A DNA stretch of 64,000 nt from Primorskyibacter marinus (lineage in GTDB: Bacteria > Pseudomonadota > Alphaproteobacteria > Rhodobacterales > Rhodobacteraceae), in the NCBI RefSeq assembly GCF_003313245.1, contig NZ_QJSD01000001.1:310001-374000 (forward strand). Reading direction: 5' to 3'. The translations under genes and the position numbers were made by a program. Shown here piece by piece: positions 18,481-27,937 of the stretch. Numbering within the stretch: position 1 is the stretch's first letter; each line of letters starts with the position of its first letter. The notes under the pieces are model-generated. The model was not told where the DNA came from. It did not search any database and was given only the letters and a program-made list of their open reading frames with translations.

Positions 18481-19023
18481 TCAAGCCGCCAACGCTTTAC
18501 CCAGCCGCGGCAAACGGGCTTTCTTGAACAAACGACGCGTATCCCATTCTTCCCCGGACAACCGGCAGGCCTCGGCCAGCACGGCGTCGGCCACCTTGCG
18601 AACCGGCTCTGCTTCCGCCTCGAAACAGCCAAGCAGAAACCCGTCCGGATCGGCGCGGGACAGACCTTCTTCGGCCAATAAACCACGAGGAAAATCTTTG
18701 GCGTTCATCGTCAGGATAACATCCGCCGAGCCTGCAATCGCCGCTGCCAGAACATGTATGTCATTTGGATCGGGCAACCATAACCGGCGCATCAGACCTT
18801 CAGGCACCTTCACCTCGGCCCGCGGCCACGCAGCTTGCAAGAGCGCGATTTCACCACGCGCCAGTGCCTCGCCTTCGGGCCCCAGTTTCCGCGCGGCAAG
18901 CGCCCATTCTTCCAGCAATCGCGTCGACCATTGTGGCGCGAAGACACCCTGAGCCGCGACGCCCAGAACCATTTCCCGCATCACCGTGGGGTAGAGCACA
19001 CAGGCGTCGATCAGCACCCTCAC
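18481..19023 (-). CDS. PIN-domain protein (RSP_2648-like)
   Basis: A 180-residue PIN-fold protein. Acidic residues expected at the nuclease site are seen in LIDACVLYP (residue 6), LPDPNDIHVLAAAI (about 86) and LTMNAKDFP (about 109). PIN proteins cleave RNA and are often toxins, but no antitoxin gene is adjacent. Its start overlaps the stop of the RlmI-like methyltransferase by 4 bp (19020-19023), so it appears to be a fixed partner in a chromosomal operon rather than a toxin-antitoxin pair. The role is unknown; a link to rRNA modification or turnover is inference. Confidence 0.85.
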   Translation of the reverse strand: MRVLIDACVLYPTVMREMVLGVAAQGVFAPQWSTRLLEEWALAARKLGPEGEALARGEIALLQAAWPRAEVKVPEGLMRRLWLPDPNDIHVLAAAIAGSADVILTMNAKDFPRGLLAEEGLSRADPDGFLLGCFEAEAEPVRKVADAVLAEACRLSGEEWDTRRLFKKARLPRLGKALAA

Positions 19024-20216
19024 AGGCGGAAAACCAACGCCTTGAGATAGCCGCTTTCGATCATCTGCGGCAGTTGCGGATGGTCCGGCCCGGCAAAGCC
19101 GGTATGCAGCAAAACCGGCCGCCGTCCGGCGCGTCCGATACCGCGCAGGCAGGCACCGGTAAATTTCTCTAGATCAGCGGCGTGGGAGCATGAACACAGC
19201 ACCAGATAGCCGCCCTCTTCCACAAGCCCCGCCGACAGACGTGCAATGCGCTCATAGGCGCGCAGCCCGGCCTCCAATGTGGGCTTGCTGGGCGCAAATG
19301 CGGGTGGATCACAGATCACCACATCAAACCGTTCAGCCTCTGCCGCCAATGCTGCGAGCGTCTCAAACGCGTCCCCACGCCGCGTTGCGAACCGGTCCGA
19401 AGCGCCCATGCGTTCTGCCCCTTCGGCGGCCAATGCCAATGCCGGGGCCGAGGCGTCAACAGCCAACGCAGAGGCCGCACCGCCTGCCAGCCCTGCCAGA
19501 GCAAAGCCGCCAACATGGCTGAACACATCCAGAACCCGTGCGTCGTGGCACAGGCGCGCGGCCATGGCGTGATTTGGACGTTGGTCATAGAAAAGCCCGG
19601 TCTTCTGCCCGCCGGTGAGGTCGGCCATATAAGTGGCTCCGTTCATCTCGACCGGAACCGCGGCGTCTGGCGCGGAGCCGCGCAACACGGCATTGACATC
19701 GTCCAGACCCTCCAGCTGTCTGCCGCGTCCACCAGAGCTTTTGAGGACGCAAGTGGCACCCGTCACGCGCACCAAGGCTGCGGCCAGATCGTCCAGAAGC
19801 AGGTCCGCCCATGCGGCATTGGGTTGAATCACGCAAGTATCGCCGAACCGGTCGATGATGACGCCCGGCAGGCCGTCCGCTTCTGCATGGACAAGGCGGT
19901 AGAACGGAGCATCGAACAACCGGATCCGCAACTCCAACGCGCGTGTCAGCCGTGCTACGAACCAGTCGACATCCGGCATCGGACCATCGGCTAGCCCCAG
20001 AATCCGGGCGATGATTTTTGACGCGGGATTGACCGCGACCATCGCCAGAGGCGCGCGCTCGGCATCCTCCAGCACCGCGATGGTTCCGGGCGCAAGCGCC
20101 TTGGTCCGGCGGTCAAGCACGGTTTCATTGGCAAAAACCCAAGGCGCGCCGCGACGGATCGCGCGGACGTTGGCGTTGGGACGAAGGCGGATTACGGGCA
20201 ATGTGGGCAATGTCAT
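19020..20216 (-). CDS. Class I rRNA methyltransferase (RlmI-like, m5C)
   Basis: A 398-residue SAM-dependent methyltransferase with an N-terminal PUA domain (residues about 8-85), a linker domain with ADGLPGVIIDRFGD, and a Rossmann catalytic domain (VLDVFSHVGGFALA for SAM binding near 231). The catalytic signature is VICDPPAFAPSK, and a second Cys-containing motif is LVLCSCSH. RlmI methylates C1962 of 23S rRNA; the exact target here is not proven. I chose ATG at 20216, which has AGAGGT five bases upstream; GTG at 20222 is the alternative. Coupled to the PIN gene. Confidence 0.88.
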   Translation of the reverse strand: MTLPTLPVIRLRPNANVRAIRRGAPWVFANETVLDRRTKALAPGTIAVLEDAERAPLAMVAVNPASKIIARILGLADGPMPDVDWFVARLTRALELRIRLFDAPFYRLVHAEADGLPGVIIDRFGDTCVIQPNAAWADLLLDDLAAALVRVTGATCVLKSSGGRGRQLEGLDDVNAVLRGSAPDAAVPVEMNGATYMADLTGGQKTGLFYDQRPNHAMAARLCHDARVLDVFSHVGGFALAGLAGGAASALAVDASAPALALAAEGAERMGASDRFATRRGDAFETLAALAAEAERFDVVICDPPAFAPSKPTLEAGLRAYERIARLSAGLVEEGGYLVLCSCSHAADLEKFTGACLRGIGRAGRRPVLLHTGFAGPDHPQLPQMIESGYLKALVFRL

Positions 20217-20382
20217 GCCCACCTCTTACGCGCGCCGGCGCGCGGGGGAAAGCCCAACCGGCACGCCGCGCTTTCCTGATTGCATAATGTGGATTTGCAA
20301 CACAGCCTAATGTGGCAGCCGCCAATACAGGCATGCCAAATCCGATCACATGACCGCAATGACACGCCCGTCAGCGGGGCAA

Positions 20383-20631
20383 TCAGGAGGTTTGCTTGCG
20401 CGCGGCCCCTTCGGCCTTGCAAACCTGATCTGCCAACTCGACAGACATGGCGCTGGGTCGATTGATCGAGCGATCCCAATCCAGCACCTCTTTTGTGTAA
20501 AGCTGGCATGTGACCACACCTTGCTTTGTCTGCACCTGAACCGGTTCGGTTTCGAAATATTCAGGTGAAGTGCATCCTGCCAAAGCGATCGCGCCCACAA
20601 GCATCAGTCCGGATTTTGTTACTATTGTCAT
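20383..20631 (-). CDS. Small lipoprotein of unknown function
   Basis: An 82-residue protein starting MTIVTKSGLMLVGAIALAGC, where LAGC is a good lipobox. The mature part (TSPEYFETEPVQV...) has two further Cys (VVTCQLY and QVCKAEG) that could form a periplasmic disulfide. The start at 20631 has GAGAGAG directly upstream; an in-frame ATG at 20646 is the alternative. I do not recognise the family. Confidence 0.7.
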   Translation of the reverse strand: MTIVTKSGLMLVGAIALAGCTSPEYFETEPVQVQTKQGVVTCQLYTKEVLDWDRSINRPSAMSVELADQVCKAEGAARKQTS

Positions 20632-20667
20632 ATCTCTCTCACTCATTAGTTTACGCGAAGATTTTGC

Positions 20668-21042
20668 CTAGCTGTCGGAAGGGACGATCGCCGCGGCCGC
20701 AATCCCCGCATCAAGATTGCGTTGTGCGTACGGGTTTTCCAGCTTGGATTCGCGACAATATTGACGTGCGAGCCGCGCTGCGGTGCGTCGGTCGCCACCG
20801 ATTCTGGTCTGGATTTGCGTGACAAACGCCCGTGTGCCGCGGTCCCACCAGACCAGGGTGTCAATATATCTGATGCATGGGTGCGTCGCGGCTTGAACTG
20901 CGGCCGGTGCCGTGACCGCTGGCTCGACAACCGGGTCGGACAAGGCACCAGCGAATGCAGGAGATGCCGCCAGAGCACAGGCAAAGACCCCGACCTTGCA
21001 GCGCAATAGGCGTTTGGACAGTTTTACCGAGCTTAGTTTCAT
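20668..21042 (-). CDS. Small secreted protein of unknown function
   Basis: A 124-residue protein with an N-terminal signal peptide (basic start, hydrophobic core, cleavage after SPAFA at about residue 34). The mature part has two Cys (THPCIRYIDTLVWW and ARQYCRESK) suited to a disulfide and a terminal Ala-rich stretch. I chose ATG at 21042; the longer frame from 21108 would spoil the signal peptide. It lies 36 bp upstream of the small lipoprotein on the same strand, so the two may be co-expressed. No known domain recognised. Confidence 0.68.
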   Translation of the reverse strand: MKLSSVKLSKRLLRCKVGVFACALAASPAFAGALSDPVVEPAVTAPAAVQAATHPCIRYIDTLVWWDRGTRAFVTQIQTRIGGDRRTAARLARQYCRESKLENPYAQRNLDAGIAAAAIVPSDS

Positions 21043-21464
21043 GGCGGTTTTCTCACAGTTGATATTTGGCCGACATCGCGAAGACAGTATTAGCCGACCT
21101 TTTGTCAATTAGGATTCCATGGGATGTTCAGGATCGCATTTCGTCACCAATAAAATTACGACAAGTGGATGAAATTTCAACCGGATCGGAAAGCCCTGTA
21201 TAGAGGCAGATTAGCGCAGTGGTCATCGGTTATTTCGCCACGGGCTGAATATTGCGAGGTAGTCTACATCGCCTGCCGCCGAGCCCGCATCATTATTACA
21301 TTCCTTAACCGTCATAAAACTGGCCTCCATCGCGAGACGTCTAATTCCATATCGTAAACGTATCGTTCTAAGCGGCACGCATCTCTCGGCAATCGCACAA
21401 AGTGACGACAGTTTTTTCGCGACTGCCGCATAGATGACACAGATGATGCCCTTTTGCCTTTACT

Positions 21465-21476
21465 GTTAGCGCTAAC
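21465..21476. promoter_or_regulatory. LacI-type palindromic operator upstream of edd
   Basis: GTTAGCGCTAAC is a perfect 12-bp palindrome with a central CG, the hallmark of LacI-family operators, 44 bp upstream of edd. It is the only clear signal in the 478-bp gap 21043-21520, which is AT-richer than its surroundings. The gap also holds a 62-codon frame (21169-21357) that I do not consider a gene. The matching repressor is not obvious in the window; the LacI at 54992 probably reads a different core. Confidence 0.65.
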
Positions 21477-21520
21477 TAAACTAGATCATCAGCAAAACTC
21501 CCCTGTCACTGGAGCCCGAC

Positions 21521-23326
21521 ATGAGCCTCAACGCCACCGTTTCCCGTGTCACCAAGCGGATCGAGGATCGATCCGCCGATCACCGCGCCGCCTATATGGA
21601 GAAGATGCGCCGCGCGGCCGAAGAAGGCCCGCGCCGCGCGCATCTGACCTGCGGCAATCAGGCCCACGCTTTCGCCGCCGCCCTGTCCGATCAGGACACA
21701 CTGGCGGCAGGTCGCGTGCCGAATATCGGGATTGTCACCGCGTTCAACGACATGCTGTCCGCACATCAACCGTTCGAGACCTATCCCGCGATTATCAAGG
21801 ATGCGGCCCGCGCTGCCGGAGGGACTGCTCAGGTCGCGGGCGGTGTCCCCGCAATGTGCGATGGCGTCACGCAGGGCCAGGTGGGCATGGAACTGTCGCT
21901 GTTTTCGCGCGACGTGATCGCGCTGGCGACCGGCGTCGCGCTGTCTCATAACGTGTTCGACTCGGCGGTCTATCTGGGTGTGTGCGACAAGATCGTTCCC
22001 GGACTGGTGATCGCTGCGGCGACCTTCGGTTATATTCCGGGCATCTTCCTCCCGGCGGGTCCGATGCCCTCTGGCCTGCCCAATGACGAGAAAGCCAAGG
22101 TGCGCCAGAAATTCGCCACCGGCGAGGTCGGGCGTGACGCGCTGATGAAGGCCGAGATGGAAAGCTACCACTCGCCCGGCACCTGCACCTTCTACGGCAC
22201 TGCCAACTCCAACCAGATGCTGATGGAATTCATGGGGCTACACCTGCCCGGCGCGTCCTTCGTCAATCCGGGCACGCCGCTGCGGGATGCCCTGACCGTC
22301 GCGGGCGCAGAACGTGCGCTGGAGATCACGGCACTTGGCAATGACTACCGTCCGGTGTGCGACGTGCTGGACGAAAAAGCCTTTGTGAACGGCATTGTCG
22401 GCTTGATGGCCACCGGCGGGTCGACCAACCTTGTGCTGCATCTGCCTGCCATGGCGCGCGCCGCTGGCGTGCACCTGGCGCTGGAGGATTTCGACGAGCT
22501 GTCCTCTGTTACGCCGCTGATGGCCAAGGTCTACCCCAATGGTCTGGCCGACGTGAACCATTTCCATGCGGCTGGCGGGCTTGGCTACATGATTGGCGAG
22601 CTGCTGGAGGCGGGGCTGCTGCATCCCGATACCAAAACCGTCGCGGGCGATGGCTTGTCGCTCTATGCTCAGGAACCCAAGCTGAAGGATGGCCGCGTCA
22701 CCTGGGAACCTGGTCCGCGCGAAAGCCAGAACGAGCGCATCCTGCGCCCGGTCACCGACCCGTTCCAACCGTCAGGTGGTCTTGCACAGATGTATGGCAA
22801 CCTCGGCCACGGCATGATGAAGGTCTCGGCCGTCGCGGAAGAGCGCCGGGTGATCGAGGCCCCTGCCCGCGTTTTCCACGATCAGGACAGCGTCAAGGCC
22901 GCCTTCAAGGCCGGAGAAATCACCACCGATACGATTGTCGTGGTACGCTTTCAGGGACCACAGGCCAATGGCATGCCCGAACTGCACGGCCTGACGCCGA
23001 CGCTTGCCGTGCTTCAGGATCGGGGTCTGAAAGTGGCGCTGGTTACCGACGGTCGCATGTCCGGCGCCTCCGGCAAGGTGCCGTCGGCCATCCATATCAG
23101 CCCCGAAGCCGCCGCAGGCGGTCCGCTGGCAAAAGTGCGCGACGGCGACATCATTCGCGTCGATGCGACCAATGGAAAAATCGAGTGTCTGGCACCCGAT
23201 TTCGACGACCGCGAGGTTGTGACCGTAGATCTGACCGGCAACGGCCATGGCGTCGGGCGGGAATTGTTCGAGGTTTTCCGGCGCAATGCGGGCATCGCCG
23301 CCACCGGTGCCGGGGTGGTTGTGTGA
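21521..23326 (+). CDS. edd: Phosphogluconate dehydratase (Entner-Doudoroff)
   Basis: Edd converts 6-phosphogluconate to 2-keto-3-deoxy-6-phosphogluconate (KDPG) in the cytoplasm. The 601-residue length and IlvD/Edd-family motifs are intact: [29 protein letters not shown] with a cluster Cys, DKIVPG, and the C-terminal [23 protein letters not shown] region. It carries an oxygen-sensitive Fe-S cluster. It heads an edd-eda pair, 164 bp apart, with a LacI-type palindrome upstream. Confidence 0.97.
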   Translation: MSLNATVSRVTKRIEDRSADHRAAYMEKMRRAAEEGPRRAHLTCGNQAHAFAAALSDQDTLAAGRVPNIGIVTAFNDMLSAHQPFETYPAIIKDAARAAGGTAQVAGGVPAMCDGVTQGQVGMELSLFSRDVIALATGVALSHNVFDSAVYLGVCDKIVPGLVIAAATFGYIPGIFLPAGPMPSGLPNDEKAKVRQKFATGEVGRDALMKAEMESYHSPGTCTFYGTANSNQMLMEFMGLHLPGASFVNPGTPLRDALTVAGAERALEITALGNDYRPVCDVLDEKAFVNGIVGLMATGGSTNLVLHLPAMARAAGVHLALEDFDELSSVTPLMAKVYPNGLADVNHFHAAGGLGYMIGELLEAGLLHPDTKTVAGDGLSLYAQEPKLKDGRVTWEPGPRESQNERILRPVTDPFQPSGGLAQMYGNLGHGMMKVSAVAEERRVIEAPARVFHDQDSVKAAFKAGEITTDTIVVVRFQGPQANGMPELHGLTPTLAVLQDRGLKVALVTDGRMSGASGKVPSAIHISPEAAAGGPLAKVRDGDIIRVDATNGKIECLAPDFDDREVVTVDLTGNGHGVGRELFEVFRRNAGIAATGAGVVV

Positions 23327-23490
23327 ACCTCTTGCCGTCGCAGCAGATTTGACACGCCTGAAGGCAGGCGCTAACGCTGCCTTCAAATTCTCAATCCCGC
23401 AAGACATGACGCTTTCGTCGGTTTCCAGCATCGCGCGCTCCTTGCGGTAAACGCTATTCCAATTGCCTCCAACAGCAACAGGTTTGAATC

Positions 23491-24135
23491 ATGATCACTC
23501 CTCAAGACGCCAGCAAACGCACCCAAGAAGTTTGCCGCCTTGCCCCTGTCATTCCGGTTCTGGTCATCGAAGATGCCAAGATCGCCCGTCCTTTGGCAGA
23601 AGCCTTGGTGGCAGGCGGCCTGCCCGCGCTGGAGGTCACCTTGCGCACCCCCGCCGCGCTTGATGCGATCCGCGAGATGGCGAAGGTCGACGGTGCGCAT
23701 GTCGGTGTCGGCACCCTGCTGACGCCCGAAGATGTCACGGCTGCGATTGAGGCAGGCGCGCGGTTCGGCGTCTCGCCCGGTGCGACCGACCGTATTCTCG
23801 ACGCCGCCGAAGCGGCCGATCTGCCCACCCTGCCCGGTGCGGCCACCGCCTCTGAAGCGATGCGCCTGCTGGAGCGCGGCTATACGGTGCAGAAATTCTT
23901 TCCGGCCGAGGCCAATGGCGGTGTCCCGGCGCTGAAAGCCATCGGTTCGCCTATCCCGCAGGTCAAATTCTGCCCCACCGGCGGCGTGTCACTGAAAAAC
24001 GCGCCGGACTATCTGGGCCTGTCCAACACGCTCTGTGTAGGCGGCAGCTGGGTTGCCCCGAAGAACCTGATTGACGCAGGCGATTGGGCTGGGATCGAGG
24101 CACTGGCACGCGAGGCCGCGGCACTGGCGCGTTAA
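23491..24135 (+). CDS. eda: KDPG aldolase
   Basis: Class I aldolase of 214 residues that splits KDPG to pyruvate and glyceraldehyde 3-phosphate. The Schiff-base lysine sits in YTVQKFFPAE (about residue 133), the catalytic Glu in ALEVTLRT (about 46), and the phosphate-binding part in CPTGGVSLKNAPDYL. It follows edd by 164 bp on the same strand, and both are needed to complete the Entner-Doudoroff route. The ribosome-binding site is weak. Confidence 0.97.
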   Translation: MITPQDASKRTQEVCRLAPVIPVLVIEDAKIARPLAEALVAGGLPALEVTLRTPAALDAIREMAKVDGAHVGVGTLLTPEDVTAAIEAGARFGVSPGATDRILDAAEAADLPTLPGAATASEAMRLLERGYTVQKFFPAEANGGVPALKAIGSPIPQVKFCPTGGVSLKNAPDYLGLSNTLCVGGSWVAPKNLIDAGDWAGIEALAREAAALAR

Positions 24136-24202
24136 GGACAATTTGCCGAATACTTGACCAAAATTAGCGCTTCTTGTTAAAACCCATACAGTTATTCAGT
24201 CT

Positions 24203-24224
24203 GATCGCAGTGTATTTTGCGATC
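24203..24224. promoter_or_regulatory. Inverted repeat upstream of the cysteine-rich protein gene
   Basis: GATCGCA and TGCGATC are separated by 8 nt, with flanking CTGATC/GATCATCAG extending the symmetry. It ends 14 bp before the ATG at 24239. No T-run follows, so an operator or translational hairpin is more likely than a terminator for eda. Confidence 0.4.
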
Positions 24225-24238
24225 ATCAGAGGTGTTGT

Positions 24239-24775
24239 ATGGTATTGAGTGCAAAAGATTTTCGCGCGGATTGCGCGAACTGTGTCGGGCTATGCTGTGT
24301 CGCGTTCGTCTTCGATTCATCTGACGATTTCGCAATCGACAAGCCCGCAGATGTGCCCTGCCCCAATCTGCGCGATGACTATCTATGCAGCATCCACGAT
24401 TCCCTTGAAAAGGAAGGGTTCGGAGGATGTGCGCGCTATGATTGTCTGGGCGCAGGGCAGCTTGTGACACAAGAGCTGTTCGAAGGGCGCGGCTGGCGCG
24501 AAAACCCGGCCCAGTTCGCCCCGATGATGCAGACTTTCCGTAACGCCCGCGAGGTACAATCGCTGCGGGCCATGCTGGTCTCGGCAGGTCGGTTCCCACT
24601 TTCCAAGGCGGAGAACGAAAAGCGCCTTGGCCTTTTGGCGGAATGTGAGCCAGGCGGCGATTGGAGCAGAGCCTGGATCGACGGCATCCTCGCAGGGACG
24701 GTTCCGAGACGCGTCAAGAACTTTCTGACCTCCCTCAGGCACCATATCGAGCGCGGCCGCCGCCCCTTACGATGA
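24239..24775 (+). CDS. YkgJ-like cysteine-cluster protein
   Basis: A 178-residue protein whose first 70 residues hold eight Cys: CANCVGLCC (12-20), VPCPNL, YLCSIH and GGCARYDC. This is the pattern of the YkgJ/zinc-or-iron-binding cysteine cluster family. The remainder is helical, without a recognisable domain. No function is known; metal or Fe-S binding is inferred from the Cys pattern. It ends 9 bp inside a convergent small gene. Confidence 0.8.
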   Translation: MVLSAKDFRADCANCVGLCCVAFVFDSSDDFAIDKPADVPCPNLRDDYLCSIHDSLEKEGFGGCARYDCLGAGQLVTQELFEGRGWRENPAQFAPMMQTFRNAREVQSLRAMLVSAGRFPLSKAENEKRLGLLAECEPGGDWSRAWIDGILAGTVPRRVKNFLTSLRHHIERGRRPLR

Positions 24776-25039
24776 TTGACGCCGCCCGCGCCATCCCCCC
24801 CGGCGCCGTGCCGTGGTCTTCTCTGCCAAGCCTTCGGTCAAAACCTGCGTCATGGGATGATCCGCGCGGCCCGACGCGTAGCGGTCAAGCAACAGTCCGA
24901 TATTCGAAGACGTGTCCGCGTCCACCGGCAGGGCCAAAGCCCAATCCAAGAGGATGGACCGGCATTCTTCCAGGCTGATGCCGTCAATCCGGTATGATTC
25001 CTGTATCAGACCCTTGGGGTCAATCGCGTCACCCTTCAT
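24767..25039 (-). CDS. Conserved small protein at the 3' end of glnE
   Basis: A 90-residue protein starting MKGDAIDPKGLIQESYRIDG with GGAAAGG upstream. The start lies 11 bp inside the glnE 3' end, indicating co-expression. It is helical, with an Arg-rich C-terminus (ARRRGGWRGRRQSS). I recognise no domain; the N-terminal LIQESYRIDGISLEECRSILLDW looks conserved-like, so it is probably a real protein. It overlaps the convergent cysteine-cluster gene by 9 bp. Confidence 0.7.
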   Translation of the reverse strand: MKGDAIDPKGLIQESYRIDGISLEECRSILLDWALALPVDADTSSNIGLLLDRYASGRADHPMTQVLTEGLAEKTTARRRGGWRGRRQSS

Positions 25040-27836
25040 CGTCACGCCTTTCCTTTTCGTCAACCATTGGCAGCGCCTCGTCTATGATCCTCGCGGCGGC
25101 CCCCGTCAACGTGTCCAGCTTGTCGCGCAGACCCGCGATGGTGTCCGCCTCTGTCAGCCGCATCAGAAATGTGCCGGCGCCAGCGCCAAGATCGTCCACA
25201 TCCAGCGGTGCCTCCGACAACAGCCGCGAAGCCAGTTGCAGCGACCAGCACAGCGCGTAGGCTTCGCGCAGTGTCACGACATCCTTCGCAGTCAACCACC
25301 CGCTATTCGCAGCACCGCTCAGCCCTTCGCGGACACGGCGCTGGCCCTTGCCGGCAAGCAATGCGCCGGCCTGGGACACCAGTTCGATATCCTGAAGCCG
25401 CCCGACCCCGATCTTGGCATCCCAATCGCTGACCTTTGATTTGGCTGACGCAATCCGAACGCGCATCTTTGCCAGTTCGGTCAGCACCACCTCTTGCGAG
25501 GGCGGGGTTGAAAGCACCTCACGCCGCAATGCTTCGACATCCTGACACAGCGCACTTGGCCCGGCCAAGGGACGCGCACGGGTCAGGGCCAAATGCTCCC
25601 AGATCCAGGCATCTTCCCTCTGGTAGGCCTTGAAACTGTCCAGACTGGTCGCCACTGGCCCCTGTTTGCCGGACGGGCGAAGCCGCATATCCATTTCGTA
25701 TAGCCGCCCCTCGGCGGTCGAGGCGGTCACGGCGGTGATCAGCGCCTGTGTCAGCCGTGCATAATAGCTGCGGGCATTCAGCGGGCGCCGCCCGTCAGAG
25801 TTTTCAACCCCGTCGGCATCGTAAATCACGATGACATCCAGATCCGAGGTCGCATGCAGCCGCGCCGCCCCGATCGACCCCATGCCCAGAACCATCGCTC
25901 CTCGCCCCGGCGGATCGCCATGTTTGGCGGCGAATTGCGCCACCACGTCAGGGTAGAGCCCCGACAGCGACGCTTCGGCCAGATCGGCATATTGCAGCGC
26001 GGCCTCTTCGGCATCGCTGAGCCCGCGCAGAAGATGGACGCCGATGCGAAAATGCCATTCCTTGCCCCAGCGACGGGTGGCATCGAGCTTGCGCTCATAA
26101 TCGTCTTCGCGGGCCAGATGGTCGCGCAATTCGCGAACCAAAGCCGCCTTGCCAGGCCAGACGGAAAAGAAATCGCCGCCGATCACCGCATCGAAAACGC
26201 CCGAATTGCGTGACAGGTGCCGCGCCAGCGCGGGGGCGGTCCCGACAATATCCACCAGAAGATCAATAAGCTGCGGGTTGGCATCGAACAGGGAAAATAG
26301 CTGCACCCCGGCGGGCAAGCCCTTGAGAAAGCCATCAAACGCGGCCAGTGCTTCGTCGGGGCGACCGGACTTGGCCAGCCGGGCCATGATCTCGGGGCGC
26401 AGGCGTTTGAAGATGGACATGGCGCGCCCCGACCGCAAGGCAGGATAGCGCGGCCAGGCAGAGGTGATCTCGGCTTCATTCTCGAACTGGGCTTGGTAAC
26501 TTTCGCCCCGGTCGCTGTCAGGCGCGAAGAACCCTTCCGTCAACTCGTGGACCTCGGCCAGCCTGTCCGTCAACTCGCGGCGCATCGTCGTCTCGTCCAT
26601 CCCCATGAAGGCCGCAAGCCGGGACATTCCTTCGGCCGAGTTTGGCAGCAGATGGGTCTGGGCATCCTGGATCATCTGCACCCGGTGCTCGACTTCCCGG
26701 TGGCTTCGGTAATGCGCGGCCAGCTTGTCCGAAGTATCGCGCGGCAGCCACCCCTTGTCGGCCAGCACCGACAGTCCCGGCACTGTGCCCCGCACCCGCA
26801 AATCCGGATCACGTCCGCCTGCGATGATCTGGCGGGTCTGGGTAAAGAACTCGATCTCGCGGATGCCGCCGCGACCGAGTTTCATATTGTGATCCTCCAG
26901 CCGGATCGCCCTGCCCAGCCCTTTGTGTTCGCGGATCCGCAGCCGCATGTCATGCGCATCCTGAATCGCCGCGAAATCCAGATGTTTGCGCCACACAAAA
27001 GGCGTCAGAAGCTCCAGAAACTTCTTGCCCGCCGCAATATCACCCGCGCAGGGCCGCGCCTTGATATAGGCGGCACGCTCCCACGTCCGACCAAGGCTTT
27101 CATAATAGCGTTCCGCGGCCTCCATCGCGATGCAGACAGGTGTGACCGAAGGGTCGGGACGCAGCCGCAAATCGGTGCGAAAGACATAGCCGTCGCCCGT
27201 CAGATCGTTCAGCATCGCCGCCATTTTACGCGTCGCCCGCACCAGACTGGCGCGGGCATCGTAGAAATCATCCGGAGCAAAGCGGGTTTCATCGAACAGG
27301 CAGATCAGGTCTATATCGGACGAATAGTTCAGCTCGCCCGCGCCCATCTTGCCCATTGCCAGCACCGTCATACCGCCTGCGGTGGCAATATCGTCCTCGC
27401 CCTGCCCCGGCAGTTTTCCACGCCGGATTTCCGCGCCCACGGTCGCGCGCAGCGCCGTGGCGCAGGCGGTATCAGCCAGATCAGTCAACGTGCCCGTGAC
27501 GGTCTCCAGCGGCCAGACGCCGCCAAGATCGGCCAGCGCCGTCAGCAGGGCGATGCGGCGCTTGGCTCGGCGCAGCTCTACCGGCAGCACGTCGGGTGCC
27601 AGATCGTTCAGCCGGGCAATCTCGGTCGTGGCGGCCCCCTCGGCATCATTCAGCGCGCCTTGCAGCCAGTCGGGTTCTTTCCCGATCAAACTCGCCAGAT
27701 AGGGTGAACAGGCCGCGGTGCCTTCGATCAGCCGGGCAATATCGCCCTCTGCCCACGGCGTCGATGCAAGAGCATCCGCACCGCGGTCAGGCTCGAACGG
27801 TATTGGACAGCGGGTGATACGATTGGCAAAGCTCAT
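25029..27836 (-). CDS. glnE: Bifunctional glutamine synthetase adenylyltransferase/deadenylase
   Basis: GlnE adds AMP to or removes it from glutamine synthetase in response to PII and glutamine. The 935-residue protein has two nucleotidyltransferase domains, each with the G-x-x-D-x-D pattern: an N-terminal adenylyl-removing domain with MGAGELNYSSDIDLICLFD (near 165) and a C-terminal adenylating domain with GSIGAARLHATSDLDVIVIYD (near 664). I chose MSFANRITRC at 27836 as the start; a longer frame from 27911 overlaps the deacylase gene region and is less likely. A small gene is coupled at its 3' end. Confidence 0.94.
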   Translation of the reverse strand: MSFANRITRCPIPFEPDRGADALASTPWAEGDIARLIEGTAACSPYLASLIGKEPDWLQGALNDAEGAATTEIARLNDLAPDVLPVELRRAKRRIALLTALADLGGVWPLETVTGTLTDLADTACATALRATVGAEIRRGKLPGQGEDDIATAGGMTVLAMGKMGAGELNYSSDIDLICLFDETRFAPDDFYDARASLVRATRKMAAMLNDLTGDGYVFRTDLRLRPDPSVTPVCIAMEAAERYYESLGRTWERAAYIKARPCAGDIAAGKKFLELLTPFVWRKHLDFAAIQDAHDMRLRIREHKGLGRAIRLEDHNMKLGRGGIREIEFFTQTRQIIAGGRDPDLRVRGTVPGLSVLADKGWLPRDTSDKLAAHYRSHREVEHRVQMIQDAQTHLLPNSAEGMSRLAAFMGMDETTMRRELTDRLAEVHELTEGFFAPDSDRGESYQAQFENEAEITSAWPRYPALRSGRAMSIFKRLRPEIMARLAKSGRPDEALAAFDGFLKGLPAGVQLFSLFDANPQLIDLLVDIVGTAPALARHLSRNSGVFDAVIGGDFFSVWPGKAALVRELRDHLAREDDYERKLDATRRWGKEWHFRIGVHLLRGLSDAEEAALQYADLAEASLSGLYPDVVAQFAAKHGDPPGRGAMVLGMGSIGAARLHATSDLDVIVIYDADGVENSDGRRPLNARSYYARLTQALITAVTASTAEGRLYEMDMRLRPSGKQGPVATSLDSFKAYQREDAWIWEHLALTRARPLAGPSALCQDVEALRREVLSTPPSQEVVLTELAKMRVRIASAKSKVSDWDAKIGVGRLQDIELVSQAGALLAGKGQRRVREGLSGAANSGWLTAKDVVTLREAYALCWSLQLASRLLSEAPLDVDDLGAGAGTFLMRLTEADTIAGLRDKLDTLTGAAARIIDEALPMVDEKERRDDEG

Positions 27837-27937
27837 GGTGGGCAAGATGCGCCGCGCATCGAGAGAGGTCAATCCGCCTTGCTGCCATGAACGGGCTGGG
27901 TCAGATTGCATCCAATCAAGCTATGACCGGAGGGATT

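Noticed and set aside
18481-19023. Type II toxin-antitoxin module
   Set aside because: No short antitoxin gene lies next to the PIN gene; its neighbour is a full-length methyltransferase.
21205-21280. tRNA-like stretch (ATTAGCGCAGTGGTC) upstream of edd
   Set aside because: It resembles a D-arm, but no matching T-arm GGTTCGAAT and no acceptor stem can be formed.
21169-21357. 62-codon open frame in the gap before edd
   Set aside because: Poor ribosome-binding site, unusual composition and no recognisable features; the region is better explained as regulatory.
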